The notes under the pieces were generated by a model, which saw only the letters and a list, made by a program, of their open reading frames with translations, searched no databases and had not been told where the DNA came from. Both the position numbers and the translations under genes were made by a program. Source: Desmodus rotundus (lineage: Eukaryota > Chordata > Mammalia > Chiroptera > Phyllostomidae). Taken from it: DNA of 64,000 nt. How positions within the stretch are numbered: position 1 is the first letter of the stretch; the number at the start of each line of letters is the position of its first letter. This document shows, piece by piece, positions 1-11,949 of the stretch. The DNA is taken from NCBI RefSeq assembly GCF_022682495.2, contig NC_071390.1:167611220-167675219 (forward strand). The letters run 5' to 3'.

Positions 1-1035
1 TCTTTTAACCAAAAATGTTCTCCAGATTCTCCGAATATTATTTGGCAAAGGTGGAAAAAATCCCTTCCTGCTCAATAAACCCAGAAATGCATAATGTTGG
101 GGTTTTCTGATACTTTTTGTGTCCCCCTCCCAGATTTGGGGGTGAGCTCCAGATGTGCTCTTAACCTCCGAAATGCTTTAAGGTCAAAGCTTAGCAAATA
201 CCAGCACATTTCTTGAGAGGTCTGGAAGAACTGAATCCGAGGGATGCAGATTGCTATAATTTTATCCCAATAAAACGCACTGCTGGTATTTTGAACAAAG
301 CTCCTTTAAAACGCACTAATCCAGTACTGACAAGCTGGCTGCGTCATCAGAACAGACAAAAAGGAATTGCGAAGATATTGATTTTATATCAACACAGGCC
401 TCCTGACACATGATTTAGGAAACATTTAAATAAAAGAGCAGTCAGAGAAAGGGGATTAGATGAGTCTTCAAGACAGACAGATGATCAGTCTTGAGATCTG
501 ATTTACTGTTCACATCTGAGAAAGCCATTGACTGCATAGGGTTGGGTCCTGGATTGTTGGGGTGGGTGTCTTAACATTAATGGGTGTTTTGTGGAGCGTT
601 GGTCGTTTAGTCATGGGATGTGTTCTGGAGATTGTGAGAGGGCCTGGCAGACTTGCTGAGCTGATGCCTTCAATGGGAGACACTGCTCTGTAGCCTCAGG
701 TTGGTGTTAGGCTGCCCAAGTAGCTGTCTCCCGCTTTTTCCCTGGAGCGAACACACTTAGTTGCTCACCAAATACTCACCCAGGCCACTGTCTCCTGAAT
801 CACTTCTTCTCAAGTTTAAGTCTGATCTTCTCTGGGGGGCCAATCCTGACTTTCTAATTTACACTGATCTCACCTTCCCTGACACCCACACAGTTAATGA
901 ATCGATTATGAATGACCTTGAATTGTTCTCTGCTTTCGTGCATTAGTTTTATCTCCCAACCTGGACGGTTTCTACCTTGGGGTAGAAACAACTATCAAAA
1001 CTGGCCTATCCTTTTGCCAGAGTTTTAGTTTACAC
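1..1035. other. Unique sequence, nothing recognised
   Basis: No exon-like reading frame, RNA gene or confidently recognised repeat was seen. Base composition is ordinary for mammalian intergenic DNA. The frames at 213-413 and 761-946 are short, have no recognisable motif and no splice context. Confidence 0.5.
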
Positions 1036-1039
1036 CATC

Positions 1040-1370
1040 ATCAACTTTTTTTTGCAGTAGATTCCTAACCGACCTGCCTAAAAACAAAGTTTCTAAAACA
1101 CAAATCTGGCCACGGTAATCCCTTGATTAAAAGCCCTTCGAGAATCCCACTGCCTTTGGTTTAATTTCACACTTTTTGGTGCAGCCCCCCAGACCTGGTC
1201 CAGCAGCCTGCACCTCCCAGGACTCTGCGCTTCAGTATGCTCCCTTCCCCAAAGCCAGAGCTAGTTCTCAGTGTTGAAGCGTGATATGATCTCTCATTCC
1301 ACTGAGGCTTCGCTCTGACTAGTCCCTTAACCAAGACCTTCCTTTCCAGCTCTGAACCGTTCTGTCACTT
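1040..1370 (+). repeat. L2 LINE 3' region fragment
   Basis: The order of phrases follows the L2 3' consensus as I know it: 'caaatctggccacggtaat', then 'ttaaaagcccttcgagaat', then a 'cacttttt...gcagcccccc' segment and 'gacctggtccagcagcctgc'. It is strongly diverged, as expected for this old family. No coding potential remains. Confidence 0.6.
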
Positions 1371-3825
1371 TTAGCATATTATCAAAAAATGCACATTTTT
1401 TGGACTAAAAGAGTGACATTAAACTGAAGGAAGAGAGGTAAGGAATGTATGCAATAATGAACATTATTTGACCAACCAGACAAATATATAATTTGTGCAG
1501 GTTAAAAAAGCATATTAATAACTTCATGAGGTTAACCAATTTAGGACTCAATTAGAAATGTGATCCGAGGAACTACATACAAATTATTATAATTATGGTG
1601 ACAGGAAATGGCACTCCTAGGAAATGGTAGGAGGCAGAAATTTAAAAGGGAAATATATTATTTAAAAGTCAGGCAGCTTGTCTTGGCGGCCCTAAGAGTT
1701 GAATTGGGAAAATTAAAGATCTCTGATCATAAAACTACCGGCAGAATGAAGTACTAAGCTAATCCACTCAGCAGAAAGCAGTTCACCACCATAATTGGAA
1801 ATCCAGGCTTGTGGTTACTTAATAGAAGTGCACATTTAATCATGTCAGGGCCACCGTGTGCCATAGATTTAACACACCATCTCTCACATATTTTGCAACT
1901 TGGACAATTAATTCCACACCTGTACTGCCCCATCTCCAGATTTATAAAACATGTCTTCCCCATAAAAATAAGTGTATGTGGCAAATAGCCCTCTCTCTTG
2001 TTTGCCAAAAAACCAGATTACTACCAGGAAAGGCGAATTGTCACCTGCTGTCAGCAAATGGATTACCCACGTTAAGGTCATCATCATTGCTGTCACTGTC
2101 TTATATGTTAAAGCTGTTCCGTATGAACACAGGAACGAAATGGGTGATCTTGAGTTTATCTGGGGTTTCTACGAGACCTTTTTGAACTTCATTTTGCACG
2201 CGTGTAAGATTATGAATTAAACTATCCATGCAGCCACACATTTTTTAAAAAGAGAGACTGCTGCTTTAAATGAAACATTTTTTTCCTTCCTGCTAAAGGT
2301 GTTAGATGAACTCAGCATCCCCCGAACCTTTTCATGTTGTCATCTACTGACATTTTTCTTTCTGGGTTTTTAGAAATATAATACAAGATAAAAATTCGCT
2401 TGGAGGTGGAACGGCATGGGGTGCAGATAAGAGTATTTATTCGGTTTACTCTTCTGCTTTTATTTTTTATTATTTGTGTAGTTTATGTTTCTACTTTCCT
2501 TAACCTCTAAAGTCTGTTCTGGTGAACTTTGATTTTCATGATGCTGTTTTATTTAATTAAGCTTTGTGAGGACTTTTCCCCCTACTCCATTTAAATGAAA
2601 CATGACGGAGGAGGGAGTGAATATAAACATCTTTGCATATCTGATACGTTGAAAAATGCATGACCACTTAAATGTCACAACTCGGGGAAGCATTTCTTTT
2701 TCATCCCAGTGCTACTGAATTTTAAGGACAAGCTGAATTTGCATTTGTAGCTTTGCTAAAATCAGGCAGTGCCATACTCTCGGGCTAAGAACTATCTCAG
2801 TGATGCACATGTTGAGATCTCAGAGTTTCTCCTGCCTCTCTCCTCGGCTCCCCTCCTCCCTCCTCTCTGCAGTCCTTCCCTCCTTCCTTCTCTTCTTTGG
2901 CAAATAGCCAGGGCTCTGGGCATGACAGGTGTGAGGCCAACTTTGCACTGAGGCAGCAAAGCCTGCCTTCAGGGCAGCTGTCCCCCTGCTACTTCCTGTG
3001 CCCCCTGGCCTGTCACAGAGTCCGGCCAGGCCCCATAGGCCTGCAGAATTAATTCGGTGCTGCTGGTACCTCTTCCCTGCCCGGCCTGCTCATTGACTTG
3101 CTCCCCAGCAGTCAGGTTGCGGTAGCGTAGACTGCAGGAATGAGGTAAGGTCTGATTCAAACGTCCTGCCAGCAGGATCCCATGGACAGAAAGGGGCAGG
3201 GGAATACAAATCTGAAAGGGAAATCAAAGACACAGAATCAATTAGGTTATGTGGAGACAAAATAAATCATAGCGAGAAGAATGGAAGGACAGGGGAAGTG
3301 GGTCAGGAAATCACCGTTTCCAACACACTTACCAGGGGCAAGATGCCCACGTGACTCTAGGAGCTAGGCAGGGGCACATAACCAAGTGTGATGGGTGGGA
3401 GGTGAGTGGGGCGTAACTTTGTCAGTTTGTAACAGTCCCCACCAGTCCATAGTGTCTCTCTAATCCACAAGGATGACTTTTTAAGGAACAAGAATTTTTA
3501 TGTTGTCTCGAATTTTAACTCAGTATTGCATGAGATTGCTTGGAAATGAGGAGACCACTGTGAATCAGAAAGACCTATGCTTCTGCGGAGGAGGCAGCTG
3601 CTTCTCGGCTCCCGTCCTCTGTGACCAGGTAGGAATGCATGTGGAGTGATGTGCTCTGGTTTTTCAACAAAAGTCAGTGTTCCAGGTTTGTTAGTGTGAC
3701 TTGTGTGAAATCTCCCGGCATTTAAATGCTGGCAGGGAAGTAAAATTTAAAAAAATTAGTTAACACTATCAGACATCTATGTCTGTGAGGTGGATGTGTC
3801 TGGGGCGGGTGGTTTATGACTCGTG
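1371..3825. other. Mostly unique sequence
   Basis: No recognised gene or repeat. It includes a pyrimidine-rich patch near 2828-2900 (CTCC/CTTCC tracts) and AT-rich stretches near 2440-2660. Overlapping frames on both strands at 1754-2220 have no recognisable domain and are likely chance. Confidence 0.45.
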
Positions 3826-3834
3826 TTGTTCACG

Positions 3835-3960
3835 GCCTGTGTTGTACATGAACTAGCCGCCTCCCTCCTCAGCCCAGCCTCATAAGGTGGGTGTTGCTAT
3901 TCCTTTTTCACAGGAATTAAAGAAAGCTGACAATATGCTTGGAAAAAAACTTGAATTCAG
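3835..3960 (-). repeat. MIR-like SINE fragment
   Basis: 'cctcataaggtgggtgttgc' followed by 'tattcctttttcacaggaat' resembles the reverse strand of the MIR core, where small-number and 'tttacagatgaggaa' phrases occur. Diverged and partial. Confidence 0.5.
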
Positions 3961-4139
3961 CAAATCTCTCCTGTGCACCTACTATGTTCCAAATGCCATG
4001 TTGTTGCCTGTGGGAAGATGTAAGAGACTTCCTTCCCTGCAGATACTTCTGGTCTACCTTGGGATCCTGGACGGATATCTGAAAGTTAGCTGCCCACAGT
4101 GCTTAAATAAGCAACAATACAAGGCCTCCCATGATTAAC

Positions 4140-5825
4140 TGCCAAATGAATTGCATGGATAGTCATTGTTATAGGAACTCCCAGAAGGGAGAGAGACCTC
4201 TCTTTGGGTTGGATATAGGGCAAGGAATTTGAATTGGGATCAAAGGATTGAGAATATTCTCCAAAGCAGGTTGGTTAAGGAGGTCAGAAAGTCAGAGTGA
4301 GAGACAGGGGCATCTTCTATTTTGGAAGAATTCCTCCTGGGGGAAAAGTCTCTTTGGCTGTATGGGATCTGACCCAGAGCGTTGGGTCACTTGTGTGTGA
4401 TTGGACAGTCAATTCTTAGCAGATCCGGGCCTAGACTCTCAGGTGCTGTTTGTGTAAATGGGCCATTTTATTGGGATCTATCTGGAATCTTTGATGGAAA
4501 AGATCAGAACAGTTATAACAGGAGTCTTGACAGAGTGACCACAGAGTCCCTGAGCCGGCTGTTTAGAAGCCGTTTAATGCTCTCTTGGAATTTTTCCTAT
4601 TTTCTTCTGGAAATCTTTTTTTTCATGTGAAAGCACTTGTGGTAGCAACCTGGATAGTGGCCATGTAGTCCCCGGGAACGAGAGTCTGCCCAATAGCAGT
4701 TGGACACTTATAAATAGTCATTGGAGGCTGCTTTAATGACTTCTAGCTTGAACCTGGAAGAAGTCAAGAAGATAACAGGAAAAAATTGTTTCAGTGCAGA
4801 GAATGGAAGGCAGCATTCAGATAGCCTCTCACTGGAAGGCGTGAGGTGGCCCAGGCTGCTCTGTAGAGTGGTGATTTCCAAACTCGATTTTGTTAGCTGC
4901 AAAGCCCTTCGTTCTGTTGAACTTCTCACTCAAAAATCCCCCAAATGGATGCAATGATCCTCCCATGGCCTCTGCACCTAAACCCTTAGGGGTTGAAAAT
5001 CCACAATCCAATTGGTTATCTCAAAGAATGGGAATCGGAGATGGGGGAGGGGTGGGAATCAGGGGAGGGGACAGAGTTCAAGGCCAGTTCTTTCCAGACT
5101 GTGGGGCATTAACAGGAGGTATGGAGGTGGCAGATGTACAAGGGCTATGGGAAGAGGGAAGACTATACTAGAATTCCTGTGTCTTTTTCTTTTTTATCTC
5201 ATCTTCTTCAAGTTCTTTTTGGTTTATACATGATAATGTATGTAATATATTGGTGCTATGGGAGTGACTTATAATTACATCCCATTATTTTATAATTTAA
5301 TCCTGGGGGTATGTGCTCCATTTGATGTTTTATTTTACTGATGAGGTACATGGTCAAAAATGGAGACCACTGTCCTAGACCACAAGTCTCAGCCTTTAGT
5401 GTTTCAAGTCTCTTTTACTAACGGGCCCAGATTCCCCCGTGCTAGGGACAAGAAGCCCAGGTTTCCAAGAAGGGAGTTTAACTGCTCACGCGCATTCTGT
5501 CATTTGTCATTTACAGCAGGCTTAGAAGACATCCACCTTGCAGTGGTATTTCTGAGAGGAAATTTTCATCATTATAGCTCCAAAACACATCACAAACAGA
5601 AACAATAATCTCATTAGTTGCTGGAAATTGTAATAATGCTGTTGAATATAAATTTCACTGCTATGGTGATTCTAAAACACAGGATGATGAATAAAAAATT
5701 GCAGCAGTATTATTGGGAATAAACTTTATTGCCATGAGTAAGACACAAGTGGGAGGATTGATGGAGATGAAAATTTGGGGTGATTGTTTTCAGCCAGTAG
5801 GTATTACCAGTGGGAAGGTATGTTT
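4140..5825. other. Unique sequence, nothing recognised
   Basis: No recognised repeat or gene. A G-rich patch lies at 5040-5075 (GGGGAGG type), and a run of AT-rich sequence follows at 5170-5350. No convincing exon. Confidence 0.45.
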
Positions 5826-5837
5826 TTCCCTCCTGTG

Positions 5838-6357
5838 TCCTGCCCTCACGTTGGGTGGAAAACGCCTGCTCCACAGCCAGTGGGCTAATGCTCCCTTCAC
5901 TCCAGCCCTGACTCACATCTGTTTCTTACTCAGCCTTCCATCACCTCAGGGATGCTCTCCTGTTGCTTAAGCCAGAACCAAGGATGTTCTCTCTTCCCCT
6001 GTCCCTCCAGATCAAACCCACCAGCAAGTGCTATCGGTTCTAGCTTGAGTCTGTTTGTTCCTCTCCATCTTCTTTGCTACCCCCAGGCCCAGTCTTGGAC
6101 CCCATGGGTCCTCCTCCTATTTGGCCGCTCCATGTACTTCCTTCCAACCAGTTCTCCACCACAGTGAGCCTTGCCATAGGGCCCTTGGATTAACCACCTT
6201 CCCACTAAAACCCTCTTGTGGCTTCTCCTCACTTACGAGTCAAACCCAGACTCCTTACTGTGGTTCTCAAAGCTGCAGGCTGGCCAGCCGCATTTCCGGC
6301 AGTTCCCTTCCTGGGTCCCTGTGTCTATGTACTCACAGGTCCCTTCTAATTCTTGGA
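5838..6357 (+). repeat. L2 LINE fragment, left part
   Basis: Pyrimidine-rich text with L2-like phrases such as 'ctcacttacgagtcaaaccc', 'agactccttactgtggttct' and 'ggctggccagccgcatttcc'. The copy appears to continue after the LTR at 6727, so the LTR would have inserted into it. Divergence is high. Confidence 0.5.
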
Positions 6358-6726
6358 TGCTACTATGGGCTGAATTGTGCCCCTCACTCCCTCATTCGTA
6401 TGTTGAATCTCTCAACCCCCTTCTTAGTGTGATGCTGTTCAGAGGTAGGGTTTTTGGGAGATCGTGAAGGTAGAGTCCTCGTAATGGAATTAATCTCTGT
6501 ATACGAAGAGACACCAGAGGGCTTGCTTCTCTCTCTCTCTGCCATGTGTGGACACAGCAAGAAGATGGCATTTTGAAAGCCAGGAAGAGCACACTTACCA
6601 GGAACCAAATCAGCCAGCACCTTGATTTGGACTTCTTAGCCCCCAGAACTGTGAGAAATAAATGCCTGTTGTTTAATCCACCTGGTCTGTGGTATTTTGT
6701 TATGGCAGTCTGAGCTGGCTCAGACA
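6358..6726 (+). mobile_element. Solo MaLR-type LTR remnant
   Basis: It begins TGCTACTATGGGCTGAATTG and ends CAGACA. It contains the typical internal phrases of this LTR family: 'ttgggagatcgtgaaggtag', 'ccatgtgtggacacagcaag', 'ccagcaccttgatttggact', 'agaactgtgagaaataaatg' (AATAAA poly(A) signal) and 'ggtattttgttatggcagtc'. There is no internal retroviral sequence on either side, so it is a solo LTR. I could not find a clean 5-bp TSD. The subfamily is not assigned. Confidence 0.75.
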
Positions 6727-6900
6727 GACAGCAAAAGCTTGCTAACCCCAGGACATTCCTGTTCCCTCAGCATTGAGCTGGCTGTGCCCACCCTTCAGGT
6801 TCTCAGGTCCCTTTTTGGGAGAGCTCCTCCCTGACTACCCCAGCTGAAGGGGCCCCTCTGGGTCTTCTTTACTGTCCATGTCATCACCAGAACTGTGGCC
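6727..6900 (+). repeat. L2 LINE fragment, right part
   Basis: After the LTR the text resumes with L2 3'-like phrases: 'cattcctgttccctcagcat', 'cccttcaggttctcaggtcc' and 'gagctcctccctgactaccc'. This matches the L2 stretch encoding the '...cttcaggtctcagcttaa...cttccctgac' region. Taken with 5838-6357 it indicates an LTR insertion into an L2 copy. Confidence 0.5.
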
Positions 6901-6907
6901 TCCACTC

Positions 6908-6922
6908 CTCCAGGGGGCGCTG
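6908..6922 (+). promoter_or_regulatory. Candidate CTCF site
   Basis: CTCCAGGGGGCGCTG is a near-consensus CTCF core (CCASYAGRKGGCRS form). Plus orientation. Motif evidence only; it sits just downstream of the L2 fragment. Confidence 0.5.
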
Positions 6923-6929
6923 TTCACAC

Positions 6930-7840
6930 AGAATGCAGGGTGAGAGGTGGTCCATGAAGCTTTGCAATGAAGCATCTTCTCTCTTTCCTTCTTTCCTTTT
7001 CTTGCATTTATTTATTTATTATTTTTTTGAAACATCTATCTCTTTCTTTCACGTTGTTTCAGTCTGACATTACCTCTCATGTTTGTTTCTTGCTTATTGC
7101 TCGGATAAACAAAAGCCCAGTCTTTAAAGAAAGGGAGCTCTTGTGACTTTCAGGTTCGTAGTGCCACATTCGCTGGGGAAGAAGGATGCCATCCCATAAT
7201 GGCCAACAGAATACCCGTGTGTTCATGCTGCTTTGCCGAGTTCTCCAGAATGCCAGCCAGGCAGACATTTCTCGCGGGGCAGACGCGCTGTGGAGTAGCA
7301 AATGAGTGTCGGCTCGTCTGCCACCTCTGCCCACTGGTGAGAACTGCATGGAGCAGTGCCTTACCCAGCCACACTGGAACCCGAGGCAGGAGAAAACGCA
7401 GGAACACCCATCCTGTCTTTACTTAAAATGTTGACATTTTGTTTATTATTTTTTTCTGTCAGTTTTTAACTTATTGCTTTCAAATATTATCTTGATTACT
7501 GAGATTTTCACGCTGTCTCAAGTTTTGCACCCAAGGCACGTGCCTCACCTGCCCCGCCCTCTTCCTGGCCCTGGCTGGAACCTTGTATTGGTCAGGAATG
7601 TAGAAGGAGTGTGAATGAGGCCATGTTTTGGCTCAGTGGGAGAGTGACTGACCAGTCGTGTGAGCTGTGGTGTGTATGGAGTTGGAGTGCCCACCCTGCT
7701 AACCTGATGGACAAGATCAGTATGTGTCAGGGATAGCACATTTCCCACCATTACTTTTGAATAGCACACCATTGACTGAAGCCTGGGAAGAACAGGGTCA
7801 TACAAAATGGCCAGAAGAGCAGAGCTTTGGATTTTCATGG
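6930..7840. other. Unique sequence
   Basis: Contains a TTTA-rich simple stretch near 7007-7028. The rest is unrecognised. Overlapping open frames on both strands at 7077-7426 show no protein family. Confidence 0.4.
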
Positions 7841-7965
7841 CCTTATCAGCTGTGTGATTTGGGCCAAGTGATTTATCTTGAGCTTCAGCATCCTTGTTGG
7901 TAAAATGGAGGTTTAAATATATCACCCCTTCATTGGGTTGTTGCGAGCATTCAATGAGATCGTGG
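7840..7965 (+). repeat. MIR SINE fragment
   Basis: The MIR core is readable: 'tcagctgtgtgatttgggcc', 'aagtgatttatcttgagctt', 'ttggtaaaatggaggtttaa' and 'gggttgttgcgagcattcaa'. Plus strand. Confidence 0.75.
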
Positions 7966-7984
7966 GCTCCTCTGACAGACCCAT

Positions 7985-8300
7985 GTCTTCTGAGTGCCCA
8001 GAATGAGCCAGTCCTATACTTGGCACTGGGTTCAGAGATGCAGAAAGGAAACGAGGACGTCTTGCCCCTGTTGGGGCTTGCAGTCTAGATGCGAGGTGAC
8101 ATAAATCAAGTCACAAGTGTAAGTGCCCCTGCTGTGACAGGGAGAGTTGCCCTCGTTAGGGAGACTAGGGGAGAAGTGTTGAGTCAGGCGAGAGCTGAAG
8201 AAAAGACAGGAGTTTGTGAGCCATGGCAAGTAGGAAGGGCTTCCGGGAAGGGGACACAGCTTGAACAAAGGGCCAGTGTGGGGAGGATCTGGTCTCTGTG
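7985..8300 (+). repeat. Old unclassified mammal-wide repeat
   Basis: 'gagccagtcctatacttggc', 'actgggttcagagatgcag' and 'gggcttgcagtctagatgc' follow a common mammalian repeat reading 'tgtgccaggcactg...ggggatacag...gagcttacattcta'. The same kind of text occurs near 12235-12400, 19335-19560 and 36722-36830. Family name not assigned. Confidence 0.4.
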
Positions 8301-9555
8301 TAGAAGTGGGTGAGCGGCTGCAGTGCAGAGCGCTCATTTATATAACCGATGCTGCCATTTTTGCCATTATCAGCCACCCTGCTGGCTTTGGGTGACAGGG
8401 GAAGACAGGATCTGGAAGCTTCACGGGCTTATTCATGCCACTGCAGGAAGAACGGTTCTGCCTCCAAAGGCAGGGACCAACTTCTAGATATGAGGCTGAA
8501 TTTCTAGAGGCGTTTCTACTAAGGAGGAGAAACCAACAGGGTAAAGAAAGCAGAAAAAGAGTTAAACCTAAAAGAGTCACCTCAAGATGGACAGTGAATT
8601 AACAAGAAGGGACGTTTCTGTGTCACTTGCCGTATTTCTTCAGAAGAAAAACTTATTTTTCCAGAAATAAGTATTCAGTAAGAAAGGGTTCTGAGCTGGA
8701 AAGCTCAAGTGCTGAGAAAATGCCCCATTGTGTTAACATTTTGGGGCTCTGACCACTTTCCCCAAGATGTAGTTGAGTTTGGGGGGGAATTCTAAGTATT
8801 TTGACTGCTAACACATTTCCAGGGAGGAGCCTGTCGAGTGGACAAGGATTAGGTGAGAGGGTGAGGAAAACTGTTGAACTTTAGAAGTAATTTGAAGAAC
8901 TCGTGAGGGGGAATTTGCATTTCTGAATTGATGTTGGCAAAGTCCACCCTCTGGAGGTCACAGAACAGGTGGAGAAGGGCCGCTAATTCTGTCCCTCAGC
9001 CTCATGCTTTCCCAAGCCTGGTATGACCTCAGAGAGCGTGAGTTTCCAAGCTTTTCCTTGAGACACTGTGCAGTTATAATTTGTCACGCAAATGCCATTG
9101 GTGGCACCTGATATGGCCTGGAAACTTTCCCAAAGTCCACCAGAAGATAACGGCTTTCTGTGGCCTTTTGCATTTGAAATAGTGACCCAGAGGTGAGAAA
9201 TTCTCGATTCCATTACTGACTCCCTCGGCTCCCCCAGGCCGCCTGACAGCTGTGACATGTGGAGTCACGTGTGGCATGCTGCACAGCCTCAGGATGGAAA
9301 GCCACTCCAGATCCAGACTGAAAGCGATTCCTCCCTGCAGATCCCACAGTGCCAGCCGAGCACTCAACAGCTCTGACTCTCCTGAGGGGGCTGCCTGAGC
9401 TTAATCATCGCCAAACAGTGCACAATCCCAAAAGAGGGTGGTGAGGTCATCGCAAACCCCCTCTGTAGTCTGTTGTTTATGCCTCTCGTAGGTTTAAGTG
9501 CTTTCCTTCCTTTCGGGGAAGGCGAGAGGGGGCAGTTCTAATTAGTGCCCTGCAA
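8300..9555. other. Unique sequence
   Basis: No recognised repeat or gene. Frames on the minus strand at 8983-9367 overlap each other and carry no recognisable domain. Confidence 0.4.
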
Positions 9556-9559
9556 GGGG

Positions 9560-9850
9560 TCAGAGGGACTCAAGTGAAGATTCAGGACATCTTGGAGCTT
9601 GCAAAATGTTTTGACAGTGATGACAAGAATAGCAATCAACAGGTTGTCCTCCCCATCTAGGGTCTTCTGTGGGTGGGAGAAAGCAGTCATTACGCAGGCC
9701 AGTGAGGCTTGGTGTCATTTTGTTAATAAAGGCTTCATAAGAACCAGGAGAACACCATCTGGTCCTGGGGCTCTGCCAGGTTGAGGAGACTTTAATAGCT
9801 TCTTGAGTTTCAGCAGTAAAAATTGGGCTATCCAGGGAACAGAACATGTG
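9560..9850 (-). pseudogene. Decayed LINE reverse-transcriptase fragment
   Basis: On the minus strand the translation contains an 'AETQEAIK' segment followed in two frames by a degraded 'KSPGPDG' motif, then 'YEAFINKMTPSL'. This order matches the N-terminal part of a LINE (L1-type) reverse transcriptase, where 'IKSLPNGKSPGPDGF' precedes 'FYKxFxxxLxPxL'. The plus strand reads 'accatctggtcctggggctc', the familiar antisense of that motif. The frame is broken at the SPGPDG motif, so it is a fossil. I cannot name the LINE subfamily. Confidence 0.55.
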
Positions 9851-11440
9851 CTCAGGAATGGTGAGGAGTTAGAGCTTATTTAAAAAGTGAGGGGCCTAAG
9901 CTGACCTCTTGCATTGGTGCAGGACAGAGATGGACTGTGTGGCCAGAGAAGCTGCTCTAATGATGCAAAAACTCATAATTTATGGCTGCAGCTTAGTCTT
10001 CCAGGTGACAGTATTGTCTGGGATCTGTGGATCAGCAGGGGGAGGAGACTCGTTACGCAAAAGGCTGCCCAAGAATCCTTTAGGCAAGAGACCTCATTCA
10101 TAAACTCCTTGCCCCAGAAAGGAGCGTTTCAGGTGAGGGTTGGTATGTTTCCTCTGCAGATAATGGTAATTAGCGTAGGGTAAAGGAGAGGGGAGTTTTT
10201 CTAGTTTATGAAACTTGTAGGCCAAACTGAAACCTGGCAACCTATTTCATGAAGTAAACTGTCAGAGAGTTGACAGTCACCCTCCAGAGAATTGCGTGTC
10301 CCCCCCTAGAGCAAAGGAAGATAATATTTATTCATGGTATTAAAAATTTTAAATTAAGTCGTCCCATAGCAGTTTCCCAGAAAGAAAGGAAAACGTACAG
10401 GAACATGGGTTAGAAACGTTGCTATAGATTAAGACTATGGAGGCAATTAATATCGACAAAAAGTCAATCTAGCACAGTACAAAACTGAAATATTTATAGG
10501 GAAAGTTAAAAAAATCCCATTAACTATTACCCAGGTGGACATATTGCCATGTAATTACGGAGTTTGCTAACAAAAGCAAATTTCTCTCTCCTTGGTTCCA
10601 TCTCTGAGGCATTAGAGTTGGCAGAAGTTCTTTTCGTGGGGAAGTAATTTAAATAGATGCTGAATGAGGTAAGGGTCTGCTCTGCAAATTGTTCGTACGC
10701 TACAGGTGAAAAATGTGACTCCCACGGAGCAAGGAGAATAGTTAGAGGGAAGGGGCCTGGCTGGTGCCTGGTGGGTGTGCGGAATGTCCTTGCTGAATGG
10801 TGTTATGAAAGAGGACAAAAGACTGGCTTGGGGAGAAACAAGGTGAGTGGCCTGAGAGGTACTTAGGAGTTGGTGAAAGTCATGCAGATGTACTGCCCTA
10901 TTGGAGCTGCACCACAAGCCAGCGCCACTAGAATGGCACAGTTATTGAAAAGGAGCTCAAGGAAGCATGAGGACATGCTCAGGACCCCAAAACACTGAAG
11001 GGGTAACGGGGCTAAAACTGGGACCGACTGCTCTTATTGGTAGAGGAGAAGGGTAGGCTTTCTTCCGGGATAATTCTCATCACCCTGCGGTGGAGGTGTG
11101 GCAAGTCTATTTCTTCCCCTTGCGTCTGCCCTGGGCCCTCAGTATCACTAAAGGGAGTTCCATGACCATGCTGAGGGACACCACCTTGAAGTGATGGTTT
11201 CTAGTTTGGGTTAGATCTTTGGTGCTGCTTGAAATCTCTTTGATCTTCCCTAGTTAGCCACCATTTCCATCCAGAATGTGTATTCTGCAAGTAATCTTGC
11301 CTCATCTTTCACAGAATTTAAAAAAAAAATGTCTTTCTATTTGGGGATTCCCTCATTTTCCTTGCTATAATATACCTGCTCATTTACCCATGGCAACCCA
11401 CATCTCCTTCTCTCTTTTTCTATTATACCCAAAGCTTATT
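9851..11440. other. Mostly unique sequence
   Basis: No confident repeat or gene. It may include further decayed LINE sequence adjoining the RT fragment, but I cannot support a boundary. Confidence 0.4.
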
Positions 11441-11452
11441 AAAGTCCATTTC

Positions 11453-11816
11453 TGCTTTGGTCTGTTTGAGTCATTCTTCCTCCCAAATTTATTTGTTGAA
11501 ATTTTAACCCCCGCTGCCATAGTATAACGAGATAGAGCCTTTGGGAGGTAATTAGGTCATGGGGGTGGAGCCCTCATGAATGGGATTAGTGTCCTTATAA
11601 AGGAGACCCCAGAGAGATCCCTTGCCCCTCCCACTAAGAGAGGACACAGCTAGAAGGTGCTGTCTCTGAACAAGAAAGGAGGTCCTCACCAGATCCTGCA
11701 CCTGCTGGTGCCTTGATCTTCTACCTCTCAGATTTCGGAACCATGAGAAATACTGTTGTTTATAAGCTACCCCAGTGTATGGTATTTTATCATAGCAGCC
11801 CGACAAGACTAAGACA
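11453..11816 (+). mobile_element. Solo MaLR-type LTR remnant
   Basis: Same family as 6358-6726. Readable phrases are 'gcctttgggaggtaattagg', 'tcatgggggtggagccctca', 'tgaatgggattagtgtcctt', 'ataaaggagaccccagagag', 'ggtgccttgatcttctacct' and the end 'tagcagcccgacaagactaa' then GACA. It is a solo LTR with no internal viral sequence. No clear 5-bp TSD. Confidence 0.8.
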
Positions 11817-11949
11817 ACCTTTTCATTGTATACTTGTCTTCACTCGAAGACTTCCTAACTCTTTTCACCCTTTTCACGGCCTTATTCCTCTGCTTTTGCC
11901 CTTTTATATCTTCAGTTCCTTAGTCATGGAAATGTATCCGTGATCTCAG

